The notes under the pieces were generated by a model. That model did not search any database, was not told the DNA's origin, and saw only the letters and a list, made by a program, of their open reading frames with translations. DNA of 56,187 nucleotides from Saprospiraceae bacterium. Its GTDB lineage: Bacteria > Bacteroidota > Bacteroidia > Chitinophagales > Saprospiraceae. The position numbers and the translations under genes are program-made. The stretch covers positions 1 to 56,187 of the forward strand of contig JAGQWZ010000039.1 of the NCBI GenBank assembly GCA_020436835.1, in the 5' to 3' direction. Of this stretch, positions 1-8,204 are shown piece after piece (positions within the stretch are counted from its first letter, which is position 1; each line of letters opens with the position of its first letter).

Positions 1-1
1 A

Positions 2-46
2 ACCACCCGGATCGAACGCATGAAATTGCAGATTGAAAAAAAGTGA
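2..46 (+). CDS. C-terminal end of an unidentified protein (partial)
   Basis: An open frame enters from the left edge and stops with TGA at 44-46, giving a short charged tail ending in QIEKK. Its composition suits a protein C-terminus, and the frame would be convergent with pdeM. Fourteen codons are too few to name a family, and another frame also stays open for about 30 bases, so even its reality is uncertain. Confidence 0.3.
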   Translation, partial: TTRIERMKLQIEKK

Positions 47-57
47 ATACGAACCCA

Positions 58-218
58 GTAGATGAACCCATAAGTTGTTGTGGCAAAATCTGAGATGAAT
101 TTTTGTGCCAGTCGAGGCGTAAAACGCAGTCATAGCCGAAGCTACGGCGAGTATTTACAACGAAGAATGGTGCAACAAATCGCCAGAATTTGTAACAAGA
201 ATTAATGGGTTTGTCTAC
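58..218. repeat. 161-bp imperfect inverted repeat, MITE-like
   Basis: The ends are a terminal inverted repeat: GTAGATGAACCCAT at 58-71 matches the reverse complement of 205-218 at 12 of 14 positions. The similarity continues inward with small gaps, so most of the element folds into one long imperfect hairpin whose centre is GCCG-aagcta-CGGC near 137-150. There is no room for a protein. The right terminal repeat contains the stop codon of pdeM (215-217). I see no clear target-site duplication. It could be a MITE, a dispersed palindromic repeat, or simply a large bidirectional hairpin between convergent genes; no second copy was seen in the window. Confidence 0.55.
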
Positions 219-892
219 AAGGTATCTAATCTGACCAATCCATCATCCGTGATGGCCACTACCTGATCACCTGGCTCCGGTTGGATTAGAGATATGCCGG
301 TAAAAGTACCAAAGGAAGGTAGCAGGCCCCGGTGACGTCCGAAATAAAAGGAAGGTAACCGCAGTGACTGCAAACCGTCTCCGACCAGTCTGATACCCGG
401 ATGAATATGCCCGGCGATGTTGTATAAAGCACTGGAGTCTTCCCGGGGATAATGCGAGAAACAAAATGCTCCCAGTTGATGGTTTTGCCCGTAGCAGATA
501 ACGTTGTTTTCCTCAAATAAGCCGGGATTGACTATATCATGATTTCCTGGAATTAGCGAAAACTCGATATCTGCAAAGGAGTTACGCAACTCGCAGAAGT
601 TCTTCCAGTCCTGATTGTAGTGACTATGGAAAAGATCGCCCAGAATGAGGATAGACCTTGGGCTGAAGTCGAGGAGTAGAGAGGACAAACGCTCATAATT
701 ATCAAAAGATGCATGTGACGGTACGTAGATTCCCGCATTCCGGAAGTGCTGAATTTTACCTAAATGTAGGTCAGTAACAATTACGGTACTTTTTTCCGGC
801 CAGAATACGGCCCGGTAAGGATGCAATATGAAGCCGGTATTATTTACTTCGATTTCCAGCATACCCTGCCCGGTTGTCCTGGGATTATTCAT
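215..892 (-). CDS. pdeM: PdeM-like metallophosphoesterase
   Basis: A calcineurin-like phosphoesterase of the small PdeM type, the ligase-associated DNA-repair endonuclease/phosphodiesterase family. The metal-binding motifs appear in order: TDLHLGK (about residues 40-46), GDLFHS, GNHD and GHIHPG. The length (225 aa) suits the family, and there is no signal peptide, so it should be cytoplasmic. The usual partners (an LigD-type ligase, an Lhr-like helicase) are not in view but could lie left of the edge. The start at 892 is the longest choice; the family more often begins at the MLEIEV methionine (position 862). Its stop codon lies inside the 58-218 inverted repeat, so the last residues may come from that element. 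Confidence 0.85.
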   Translation of the reverse strand: MNNPRTTGQGMLEIEVNNTGFILHPYRAVFWPEKSTVIVTDLHLGKIQHFRNAGIYVPSHASFDNYERLSSLLLDFSPRSILILGDLFHSHYNQDWKNFCELRNSFADIEFSLIPGNHDIVNPGLFEENNVICYGQNHQLGAFCFSHYPREDSSALYNIAGHIHPGIRLVGDGLQSLRLPSFYFGRHRGLLPSFGTFTGISLIQPEPGDQVVAITDDGLVRLDTL

Positions 893-987
893 TTAGATTC
901 GTTTCTCAGCCAAAGAATCAATTGAGGCCACTAATCTTACTATATTCTGGAAGATTTTCAATTTATTTAGGCTAATTTAGCGGCCCG

Positions 988-1602
988 ATGGCGCATAAGG
1001 ACACAAATAATGATCGGGATGATCTTTTTGAGCGGGAGCTCTTGCCCCATGTCGACGCTCTGACCACGTTCGCCTATCATCTTACTTACCATGAAGAAGA
1101 CGCGAAGGATCTGGTACAGGAGACTTTTATGAAGGCCTACCGCGCGCTCAATTCCTACGTCGAGGGAACGAATGCCAAGGCATGGTTGTTTAAGATTCTG
1201 AAGAACGCGTATATCAACCAATACCGGAAGAAAAGCAGACGTCCGACCAAGGTTGATTTTGAAGAATTTGTTGGATATCAGGATAAGGAAGACAGCAACA
1301 TTGCAGAATATCAGGATCTGCGAACCGAGATTTTTGAAAACCTGCTCGGTGATGAAGTTACGGTTGCCATTAATTCCTTGCCCATAGATTTCCGAACGGT
1401 AATTCTCCTGTGTGATGTAGAAGGATTTACCTACGAAGAGATTGCCAAGATCATTGATATTCCCATCGGCACGGTTCGATCGAGATTGCATCGTGCAAGA
1501 AATATGTTGAAAGATAAACTGAAGAAATATGCCGAATCATTAGGATTTGAAGACAAAAGAGGCAAGTCGGATAGATCCGGTGATGATGAGGAGAGCGAAT
1601 AA
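988..1602 (+). CDS. ECF-type RNA polymerase sigma factor
   Basis: A sigma-70 family extracytoplasmic-function sigma factor of 204 aa. Sigma region 2 spans roughly residues 15-90 with the core-binding motif DLVQETFMKAYR and the conserved AWLFKI stretch. Sigma region 4 spans about 125-185 and includes the helix-turn-helix YEEIAKIIDIPIGTVRSRL. The acidic C-terminal tail (SGDDEESE) lies beyond region 4. A small protein 80 bp downstream on the same strand is probably its regulator, and a terminator at 1945-1983 closes the pair. The regulon cannot be told from the sequence. The ATG at 988 gives a normal N-terminus. Confidence 0.92.
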   Translation: MAHKDTNNDRDDLFERELLPHVDALTTFAYHLTYHEEDAKDLVQETFMKAYRALNSYVEGTNAKAWLFKILKNAYINQYRKKSRRPTKVDFEEFVGYQDKEDSNIAEYQDLRTEIFENLLGDEVTVAINSLPIDFRTVILLCDVEGFTYEEIAKIIDIPIGTVRSRLHRARNMLKDKLKKYAESLGFEDKRGKSDRSGDDEESE

Positions 1603-1682
1603 TCGATAAGTTTATTACTTTTTAAGTGTCAATACTTAATCCTGTTGATGAAATAATTATAAAACGAGAAAATACTTAAGTC

Positions 1683-1922
1683 ATGCGTGCTCCCAACGAT
1701 TTTAGAGACTTTCGAAAGAAAGTTGATATGATGCTTGATAATGCGTTAACGAAAGAAGGTGAAGAGGAAGTCATGAATAAGATTAAGGACAATCCAGCGT
1801 ATGAACAAATGCTGAATAATGAACGAAACTTCAGAGATTTTGTACGTGGCAGTGTAGTTCGTCCGAAAGTAACCCCCGAGTTCATCCAAAGTATTAAGGA
1901 TAAGGTTAGAATTCAACATTAG
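1683..1922 (+). CDS. Small anti-sigma-factor-like protein
   Basis: A 79-aa soluble, highly charged, mostly helical protein directly after the ECF sigma gene and before a terminator. Position and size suggest a truncated anti-sigma factor. It resembles the N-terminal zinc-anti-sigma type helices common next to Bacteroidota ECF genes (a helical start, then NERNFRDFVRG and a proline-rich turn, then PEFIQSIKDKV). It has no cysteine at all, so the HxxxCxxC zinc site of ZAS domains is absent, and it has no membrane segment. The function is inferred from context; a dedicated search would be needed to confirm the family. Confidence 0.6.
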   Translation: MRAPNDFRDFRKKVDMMLDNALTKEGEEEVMNKIKDNPAYEQMLNNERNFRDFVRGSVVRPKVTPEFIQSIKDKVRIQH

Positions 1923-1944
1923 CTAGCCTTAAAAGATTTATCCG

Positions 1945-1983
1945 GCCAGGGAAGATCATCGTATACTTCCCTGGCTTTTATTT
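1945..1983 (+). terminator. Rho-independent terminator of the sigma/anti-sigma operon
   Basis: A perfect 10-bp stem, GCCAGGGAAG (1945-1954) with CTTCCCTGGC (1966-1975), has an 11-nt loop and is followed by TTTTATTT. It lies 23 bp after the anti-sigma-like gene. Confidence 0.82.
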
Positions 1984-2056
1984 GTGCATTGCAAAATAAT
2001 CAGGCCTATCATCCAAGATCCGGATATCCGTCTGGATCAGTAATAATGTCAAAGTT

Positions 2057-3124
2057 ATGATAGATAAATTGGAAGAAATACAAGCGCACTATAAGCACTT
2101 GGAAGAACAAATGACGGATCCCGAGATCCTGGCTGACATTGACCGCTACACCAAGATCAATAAAGAGTATAAGGACCTCCAGGAAATCATGGCTGTCTTT
2201 GGTGATTATAGAAATGTCATTTCAAATCTTGATTCGGCAAAAGCACATTTGAAAGATCCGGATGAGGAAATGAGAGAAATGGCAGAAATGGAATTGGAGG
2301 AACTACAGCCTCGCCTGGAGGAGTTGGAAGAACAGTTGCGTTTTCTTCTGATCCCAAAGGATCCTGACGATAGAAAAGATGTTGTTTTCGAAATCCGTTC
2401 CGGCACGGGGGGTGATGAGGCAGCTATCTTTGCCGGGGATCTTTACCGTATGTATTCCAAATATTTTGACACCCAGGGATGGAAGCAGGAAGTGCTGCAG
2501 ATCAATGAAGGTACCGTTGGGGGATACAGTAAGATTGTATTGGAAGTTTCAGGTCAAAACGTTTATGGCAAGTTAAAATTTGAATCCGGAGCGCATCGGG
2601 TGCAACGGGTTCCGGTGACTGAAACTCAGGGCCGTGTGCACACCAGTGCTGCGACGGTGGTCGTAATGCCAAAGTTGGAGATGGAGGACGTCGATATTCG
2701 AAAATCGGATCTTAAGACGGACACTTTTCGCTCAAGTGGAGCCGGAGGACAGCATGTAAATAAAACAGAATCCGGAGTACGGTTCACGCACCTGCCTACC
2801 GGGATCGTCGCCGAAAGCACGGATGGCCGCTCTCAGATTAAAAACCGGGAGATTGCTTTGCAACGGCTTTATCAGAAGATCTATGAGTCCCAGAAGCAGG
2901 CTTATGAAAGTGAGCAGGCATCCAAAAGGCGTTCATTGGTCGGTACAGGAGATCGCTCGGATAAAATCAGAACCTATAATTATCCGCAAAACCGGGTGAC
3001 TGATCATCGCATAAACCTTACCCTCTACAACCTTGATCGTATCATGGAAGGTGATCTGGAAGCGATCCTGGAAGGTCTCCAGATGGCTGAGAACGCAGAA
3101 AAACTGAAAGGAGAGGCGGTTTGA
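2057..3124 (+). CDS. prfA: Peptide chain release factor 1
   Basis: Class I release factor RF1, which releases the finished peptide at UAA and UAG codons. The GGQ motif that reaches the peptidyl-transferase centre is at residues 230-232 in GAGGQHVNKTES. The codon-recognition tripeptide is PVT, in RVPVTETQGRVH, the RF1 form (P-x-T) rather than the RF2 form (SPF). The length of 355 aa is normal, with a helical N-terminal domain from residue 1 to about 100 rich in Glu and Leu. There is no RF2-style programmed frameshift. A monocistronic unit is likely: the sigma operon terminates upstream and a hairpin follows at 3184. Confidence 0.97.
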   Translation: MIDKLEEIQAHYKHLEEQMTDPEILADIDRYTKINKEYKDLQEIMAVFGDYRNVISNLDSAKAHLKDPDEEMREMAEMELEELQPRLEELEEQLRFLLIPKDPDDRKDVVFEIRSGTGGDEAAIFAGDLYRMYSKYFDTQGWKQEVLQINEGTVGGYSKIVLEVSGQNVYGKLKFESGAHRVQRVPVTETQGRVHTSAATVVVMPKLEMEDVDIRKSDLKTDTFRSSGAGGQHVNKTESGVRFTHLPTGIVAESTDGRSQIKNREIALQRLYQKIYESQKQAYESEQASKRRSLVGTGDRSDKIRTYNYPQNRVTDHRINLTLYNLDRIMEGDLEAILEGLQMAENAEKLKGEAV

Positions 3125-3183
3125 TCATCTTGCAAATCCGTTTATTTAATTACTTACTTCGATCGAACAAATCCGGGGATTAA

Positions 3184-3201
3184 CGGTTGTTTTTACAACC
3201 G
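3184..3201. other. Perfect 7-bp hairpin downstream of prfA
   Basis: CGGTTGT (3184-3190) pairs with ACAACCG (3195-3201) around a TTTT loop, 60 bp after the prfA stop. No T-run follows on either strand, so it is a weak intrinsic terminator candidate at best; it may stabilise the prfA 3' end. Confidence 0.4.
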
Positions 3202-3318
3202 AAAGAAGTTGACAAGAGAAAGTGGTTTGCTGAAAAGCTTCCGGCATCGGTCAACAGTAAAATTTGGGTGAAAGATCATACCTTTGTGGGCTATAATAAA
3301 TCAGGTCAAAACATATGA
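3187..3318 (+). CDS. Possible 43-aa small ORF overlapping the sucB start
   Basis: An open frame from TTG (3187) to TGA (3316-3318) encodes a basic, Trp-containing 43-residue peptide. Its stop overlaps the ATG of the next gene as ATGA, the arrangement seen in translationally coupled pairs. The codons look protein-like and the peptide has a mixed, foldable composition. Against it: it has a TTG start, it overlaps both a hairpin and a possible -7 element (3279-3286), and no family is recognised. It could also be the decayed end of a longer gene. Confidence 0.25.
   Translation: MFLQPKEVDKRKWFAEKLPASVNSKIWVKDHTFVGYNKSGQNI
3279..3286 (+). promoter_or_regulatory. Candidate -7 element (TACCTTTG)
   Basis: A perfect match to the Bacteroidota TAnnTTTG -7 element, 29 bp before the sucB ATG. 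No good TTG -33 element lies at the expected distance (a TTTG is only 12 bp upstream). Confidence 0.35.
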
Positions 3319-4583
3319 GCTTAGTTGAAATGAAAGTGCCGGTCATTGGCGAATCGGTCAATGAGGTCACTTTGTCAGAATGGCTTAAGGAAAACGGGGA
3401 TTACGTGGAGTTGGACGAGCCTATTTGCGAATTTGAATCCGATAAAGCAACACTTGAATTTCCTGCCGAAGCAGCCGGAAAGCTGATCTATGTAGCTGAG
3501 CAGGGGGCTGATTTACCCATCGGAGCTTTGGTAGCGAAAATCGATACCAGTGTAGAAAAACCCGCTGGTAAACCTTCCGAGGATGCAGGCGCGGACAAAC
3601 CAGCTGAAACTGAGAAAAAAGAGGAATCTAAAATCGACGAGAAAACCGCCCCGGAATCCGGTACTTCGGACGAGGACTATGCCAAGGGTCATCCATCTCC
3701 GGCTGCCGGTAAAATCCTGAAAGAAAAGGATCTTAAACCTTCAGATGTCAACGGTACGGGCAAAGATGGGAGAATCACCAAAGAAGATGCACTTAAAGCA
3801 GCAGATAAACCCAAAAAGGAGACCAAGACGGGTACTCCGGACATTCAGAAAAGGGAAACAGGTAAGTCAACCGGAGCTTTTTCCCGGGAAGAGCGACGGG
3901 AGAAGATGTCCCGGATGCGAAGGACAATCGCCTCCCGGTTGGTTTCGGCAAAGAACAACACAGCTATGCTTACGACCTTTAATGAGGTTGACATGAGTAG
4001 CATCATGGAGCTGAGAAAAAAGTATCAGGAGCAATTTGTAAACAAACATGGCATCAAGCTGGGATTCATGTCTTTATTTGCCAAAGCCTGCGCCCATGTC
4101 TTACTGGAGATGCCACAGGTGAATGCACATCTTGATGGTGATGACCTGATTTATCATGATTATGTGGATATTTCTATTGCCATCTCCACACCCACCGGTT
4201 TGGTGGTCCCTCCGGTACATAATGTGGAATCACTGGACTACCATGAGATTGAAAATAAGATCAAAGAGCTGGCTGACAAAGCCAGAGATGGGAAACTAAC
4301 CCTGGACGAAATGCGGGGAGGTACTTTTACCATTACTAATGGCGGAGTTTTTGGATCCCTCTTAAGTACTCCAATATTAAATGAACCACAATCAGCCATC
4401 CTGGGTATGCATACCATCCAACAACGTCCGGTAGCTGTAGAGGGCAAAGTCGAGATCCGGCCGATGATGTATGTAGCTTTGTCCTATGACCACCGGGTTA
4501 TTGATGGAAGTTCGTCTGTTACCTTTTTGGTGAAAGTCAAAGAATTACTGGAAGATCCGGTCCGGTTACTAATGGGCATTTAA
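3315..4583 (+). CDS. sucB: 2-oxo acid dehydrogenase E2, probably dihydrolipoyllysine succinyltransferase
   Basis: E2 of the 2-oxoglutarate dehydrogenase complex, which transfers the succinyl group from lipoate to CoA in the TCA cycle. The lipoyl domain (residues 1-76) has the modified lysine K44 in [10 protein letters not shown] Pro/Ala/Lys-rich linker follows, then the E3-binding domain (about 125-160, [13 protein letters not shown]...[12 protein letters not shown]) and the catalytic domain (about 190-422). The catalytic pair is His393/Asp397 in [10 protein letters not shown] single lipoyl domain and 422 aa are typical of SucB rather than of pyruvate E2. The E1 gene (sucA), often adjacent, is not in the window. 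Assignment to succinyltransferase rather than a branched-chain E2 rests on overall form. Confidence 0.92.
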   Translation: MSLVEMKVPVIGESVNEVTLSEWLKENGDYVELDEPICEFESDKATLEFPAEAAGKLIYVAEQGADLPIGALVAKIDTSVEKPAGKPSEDAGADKPAETEKKEESKIDEKTAPESGTSDEDYAKGHPSPAAGKILKEKDLKPSDVNGTGKDGRITKEDALKAADKPKKETKTGTPDIQKRETGKSTGAFSREERREKMSRMRRTIASRLVSAKNNTAMLTTFNEVDMSSIMELRKKYQEQFVNKHGIKLGFMSLFAKACAHVLLEMPQVNAHLDGDDLIYHDYVDISIAISTPTGLVVPPVHNVESLDYHEIENKIKELADKARDGKLTLDEMRGGTFTITNGGVFGSLLSTPILNEPQSAILGMHTIQQRPVAVEGKVEIRPMMYVALSYDHRVIDGSSSVTFLVKVKELLEDPVRLLMGI

Positions 4584-4783
4584 CTTCTCTGGTCTAAGAA
4601 ATCAATTTTATTGGGCAAAGTTTTCTAACTGGATGATTTCACGTCAAACCAGTAGACGGAAATAGCTTAAGACCAACAAACGAGCTATCCAAGTTGTCTT
4701 AAAAAAACTTTTCAATCTGGTGGGGTACCAAATGGCAATGGCCGATTAGATCGAATTATTCGGTTGAAGACCTTCTGAAGATT

Positions 4784-5806
4784 TTAGACCGTTTTATAGT
4801 ATTCTACTTTGCCTTCCAGGGCATGAGGTAATAGTGACTCGATTAAATTGCTTCGATCCTGCTCTTCCAGTTCCATAAAGGATTTGGCTAACCCGATTTT
4901 TTCATCAAGAAATGCCACATTTTCGGCACCTGTAATCAAGGTACTGATCGGCATGGACAGGCTAAAGTGGATGGCATCTTCCACCTTGACCTTGCCTGGA
5001 ATAACCGGGTTTTCAGATTCCCAAATGGTCTTCGAGGAAATAATCGTTTTGTCAAAAAATCGACCGGCCGCCAGGGTTTTCATCGCCAGCAATGCCAGTC
5101 CAGCCTCTACCGCCTTAGGGATGACAAGTTCGACGAAACTATGTTCACTCGCTGCATCGACCAGGTTGATTGGCATCTGCAGTGTCGAAAAGAGTCCACT
5201 GTTACCCGCTTGTTCGATCATACGCAGATGGGCATAAGGATCAGCGTGACCGGTAAATCCTACAAACCTGGTTTTACCTTCCTTCAAAGCTTCTTCCGCC
5301 AAACGCAAAACTCCATTTTGAATACGCGCATCAGTATCGTCCGGAGAGGAAAGTGCATGTACCTGCCACAGATCGAGCTGGTCGACCCCATATCTTCGGA
5401 GGGATTCTTCCAGTTCTTTTCGGGCAGTAGCATAATCCTTGGCGGTACTTTTGCTCATGATAAATACATCTTCCCGGTATTTTGGGATCAGGTATTTTCC
5501 GTAACGCCGTTCACTCTCACCATCGATGTAGCTGTAGGCAGAATCAAAAAACCGGATACCCTGCTCCATAGCCCGTTCGATTACGGCTTGGGCATCCTTT
5601 TCAGTGGTCCATCCGATGTGATATCCACCTACACCCAGCATGGTGACTTCGATACCGGTGGATCCCAATTTACGCTTTGGTAAAAGCTTTCCCCAACGGT
5701 CGGACTGACCATCCTGAAGAAAATGGTTTCCCTTGTTACTCCAGGGCAGCATCAATCCTGAAGTCATTAACATCATTGATTCTAAAAATTGTCGCCGGGA
5801 ACGCAT
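4784..5806 (-). CDS. Aldo/keto reductase with Tat-type signal
   Basis: An NAD(P)H-dependent oxidoreductase of the aldo/keto reductase TIM-barrel superfamily, 340 aa. The catalytic tetrad is visible: Asp88 and Tyr93 (FFDSAYSY), Lys119 (IMSKST) and His150 (WQVHA). The N-terminus MRSRRQFLESMMLMTSGLMLP has a twin-arginine followed by a short hydrophobic run, so export by the Tat pathway after cofactor loading is likely; related proteins are often annotated as Tat-exported oxidoreductases. The substrate is unknown. It lies 125 bp downstream of thiL on the same strand and may share its transcript. Confidence 0.9.
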   Translation of the reverse strand: MRSRRQFLESMMLMTSGLMLPWSNKGNHFLQDGQSDRWGKLLPKRKLGSTGIEVTMLGVGGYHIGWTTEKDAQAVIERAMEQGIRFFDSAYSYIDGESERRYGKYLIPKYREDVFIMSKSTAKDYATARKELEESLRRYGVDQLDLWQVHALSSPDDTDARIQNGVLRLAEEALKEGKTRFVGFTGHADPYAHLRMIEQAGNSGLFSTLQMPINLVDAASEHSFVELVIPKAVEAGLALLAMKTLAAGRFFDKTIISSKTIWESENPVIPGKVKVEDAIHFSLSMPISTLITGAENVAFLDEKIGLAKSFMELEEQDRSNLIESLLPHALEGKVEYYKTV

Positions 5807-5931
5807 GGTATGTTGATTTAGATGTGAATCTCAAATTTAAGGTTTTTATGGCATAAAAGCCTGCCCTCTATGAGTGGGGTGCTGTGGATTTGAAGACACA
5901 CTAATCCTTCTGGCTCTTTCGCTTCTCTTGT

Positions 5932-6963
5932 TCAAAAGTGTTTCCAACCCTGAGCTTTCAGTTCATGTATGTTTCCACCCTTGGTATGCAATTTTATTCC
6001 ATCGTTGGCATCGACCATTTCTCCCATCATATAGATATCGGCCATCAGCCGTACTTTGTCAACATCCCTGGGATCGATTGTGAATAGCAATTCATAATCT
6101 TCTCCACCACTCAAAGCACAGGTAATTGGATCCAATTTAAACTTTAATGCCATCTGTTCTGACTGTGGATGAATTGGAACACCACTTTCTTCGATAAAAG
6201 CCCCCAGGTTAGACTGTTTGCATAAATGCATTAGATCCGAAGAAAGCCCATCCGAAACATCAATCATGGAGGTTGGCACGACCCCGGCTTTTTCAAATTG
6301 TTGGATCATATCCATTCGCGCTTCGGGTTTGAGTTGCCGGCCAATAATGTATTGTTGTTCCTCCAGATCGGGTTTCATATCGGGTTGATTCAGAAAGATC
6401 TGCTTTTCCCTCTCCAGGATCTGTAGACCCAGATAGGCTCCCCCGAGGTCTCCTGTCACACATAGCACATCCCCTTTCTTTGCCGTAGACCGGAGCACCC
6501 TCTTTTCCGGCTTCACCTTACCGATTGCCGTAACTGAAATCACCAATCCCTGATGGGAAGCACTGGTATCGCCCCCAACCAGATCTACCTTATAAAATTC
6601 GCATGCAGCTTGAATGCCGGCATAAAGTTCCTCCAATGCTTCGACCGAAAAGCGGTTAGAAACGCCCAGGGATACTGTGATCTGACTGGGTACGGCATTC
6701 ATGGCACAGATATCCGATAGATTAACTACCACGGACTTGTAACCCAGGTGTTTGAGGGGAAAATACATCAAATCAAAATGAATTCCCTCCAGCAGCAGAT
6801 CGGTGGTGACCACAGTGAGGTGTTCTTCATTGCTGATCAATGCGGCATCATCACCTACGCCTAAAACACTGCTTGTATTTCGAAGGGGGAAAGCCTTGGT
6901 CAGGTGCTCAATCAATCCAAATTCTCCAAATGCCGATATTTCAGTCCTTTTTTCTTTTTCCAT
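5932..6963 (-). CDS. thiL: Thiamine-monophosphate kinase
   Basis: Phosphorylates thiamine monophosphate to thiamine diphosphate with ATP, the last step of TPP synthesis; cytoplasmic. It belongs to the PurM/SelD/HypE-type ATP-binding fold. Recognisable family motifs are GVGDDAALI near the N-terminus, TTDLLLEGIHFD, VVNLSDICAMNAVP, LVGGDTSAS and the C-terminal LSGGEDYELLFT. At 343 aa it is within the normal range. No TPP riboswitch (THI box) is seen in the 347 bp upstream, and no other thiamine gene is nearby. Confidence 0.95.
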   Translation of the reverse strand: MEKEKRTEISAFGEFGLIEHLTKAFPLRNTSSVLGVGDDAALISNEEHLTVVTTDLLLEGIHFDLMYFPLKHLGYKSVVVNLSDICAMNAVPSQITVSLGVSNRFSVEALEELYAGIQAACEFYKVDLVGGDTSASHQGLVISVTAIGKVKPEKRVLRSTAKKGDVLCVTGDLGGAYLGLQILEREKQIFLNQPDMKPDLEEQQYIIGRQLKPEARMDMIQQFEKAGVVPTSMIDVSDGLSSDLMHLCKQSNLGAFIEESGVPIHPQSEQMALKFKLDPITCALSGGEDYELLFTIDPRDVDKVRLMADIYMMGEMVDANDGIKLHTKGGNIHELKAQGWKHF

Positions 6964-7309
6964 TCCTCAAAGGTCTGAATTAAAATGCATTATCCTTGAT
7001 GCATTCTGGAACGACCATGTGATTTTAGAGTATTTCGTATTCAGGAAGCCCCCGGCCCTGGGATCTTACCTCTTTGAGCTCCATCGGTAACCTGAGTTTG
7101 TGACAAAGAACTCCGGGAAAAATTTCATCCACTGTAGATCCGAATCACTTACCGTCGGTCAACGACCCAAAAAGACTTTTTCAGGATCTGCCAGGAAGAA
7201 TGGCAAAAGCTGAGGAAATTAGCTATCGGGCCTTATATTTACGTCCTTGCCGGAGCCGACCCGCTCATTTCCGGCATAAAGACTGAACAAAATTAAAAGC
7301 AACTTAAAG
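6964..7309. other. Divergent intergenic region without a recognisable gene
   Basis: This 346-bp space lies between the divergent thiL and FAH-family starts and presumably holds both promoters. I found no perfect TAnnTTTG element (closest: TATATTTA near 7231). There are only short, unconvincing open frames, such as a 28-codon one starting near 7201. A weak GCCGGA/TCCGGC inverted repeat lies near 7250-7277. Confidence 0.5.
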
Positions 7310-8167
7310 ATGAAACTGATACGATTTGGTGCGCATGGAAATGAAAACCCAGGTGTTTTGGATGGAAACGGACAAAGAATTGATGTGTCCGGTTTTGGCG
7401 AGGATTATACTCCAGCCTTTTTTGCTTCTGACGGATTGAAGCGACTATCGGACTGGCTGGAAAAAAATGCAGACAAATGCCCGGTCGTGTCCCCGGATCA
7501 AAGACATGCTGCACCGGTCACACAATCGGGTAAGTTGATCTGCGTAGGTTTAAACTATGCAGCCCACGCCAAAGAAAGTGGCATGGAAATACCGAAGTCT
7601 CCGGTTCTCTTCGGCAAAGCGACCTCCTCAATTTGTGGTCCCTATGATTCGGTGGTGATTCCTAAAGGATCGGTGAAAACTGACTGGGAAGTGGAATTGG
7701 CGATCGTGATCGGAAAACGGGCTAATTATGTGAGCCGGGAAAATGCATTTGAATACATTGCCGGATATATGGTTCATAACGATGTAAGCGAGCGGGCCTT
7801 TCAACTGGAACATGGTGGGCAATGGATCAAAGGTAAGAGCGCTGATACGTTTGCTCCCCTTGGGCCCTGGCTGGTGACAAAAGATGAAGTGGGGGACCCC
7901 AATAATCTTCATCTCTGGCTAAAATTGAATGGAGAAACCCTCCAGGATAGCTCAACCTCCGATTTTGTATTTAATACTCAATACCTGGTGTCTTATATCA
8001 GTCAGTACATGTCCTTAATGCCAGGAGACATCATTTCTACCGGCACACCGGCAGGAGTCGGACTTGGGTTGAATCCACAACGGTACCTGAAACCAGGGGA
8101 TGTAATGGAACTGGGTGTCGAAGGATTGGGCGTATCCAAACAAACTGCGGTAGCCTACGGAGCGTGA
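7310..8167 (+). CDS. Fumarylacetoacetate hydrolase family protein
   Basis: A 285-aa FAH-superfamily enzyme, a fold that cleaves or isomerises C-C bonds of 2,4-diketo or 2-hydroxydienoic acids using Mg2+. The small N-terminal domain (to about residue 65) is followed by the catalytic domain with ICVGLNYAAHAKE, the metal-binding acidic strand DWEVELAIVIGK, HNDVSERAFQ and the C-terminal STGTPAGVGLG segment. It most resembles the ureidoglycolate lyase / 2,4-diketo-3-deoxy-sugar-acid hydrolase branch. Sugar-acid catabolism would fit the SDR at 10786, but the two genes are not adjacent, so the substrate remains open. A short hairpin follows the stop. Confidence 0.88.
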   Translation: MKLIRFGAHGNENPGVLDGNGQRIDVSGFGEDYTPAFFASDGLKRLSDWLEKNADKCPVVSPDQRHAAPVTQSGKLICVGLNYAAHAKESGMEIPKSPVLFGKATSSICGPYDSVVIPKGSVKTDWEVELAIVIGKRANYVSRENAFEYIAGYMVHNDVSERAFQLEHGGQWIKGKSADTFAPLGPWLVTKDEVGDPNNLHLWLKLNGETLQDSSTSDFVFNTQYLVSYISQYMSLMPGDIISTGTPAGVGLGLNPQRYLKPGDVMELGVEGLGVSKQTAVAYGA

Positions 8168-8171
8168 TCAT

Positions 8172-8192
8172 AGAGGTGCAGTGACCTCTTTT
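8172..8192 (+). terminator. Weak intrinsic terminator after the FAH gene
   Basis: AGAGGT (8172-8177) pairs with ACCTCT (8184-8189), followed by TTT. The stem is short and the U-tract poor, but it sits precisely between the convergent FAH and DinB-like genes. Confidence 0.45.
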
Positions 8193-8204
8193 CCGGATAC
8201 CGAT

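Noticed and set aside
4967..5683. Long open frame (238 codons) antisense to the aldo/keto reductase
   Set aside because: It lies entirely opposite a well-supported gene, its product has no domain or normal composition, and the catalytic residues are on the minus strand. Similar antisense frames across dnaE, gcvP and fumC were dropped for the same reason.
6964..7309. Possible TPP riboswitch upstream of thiL, or a small gene
   Set aside because: No THI-box-like core (CUGAGA...) in the right orientation, and open frames are short with no sensible start context.
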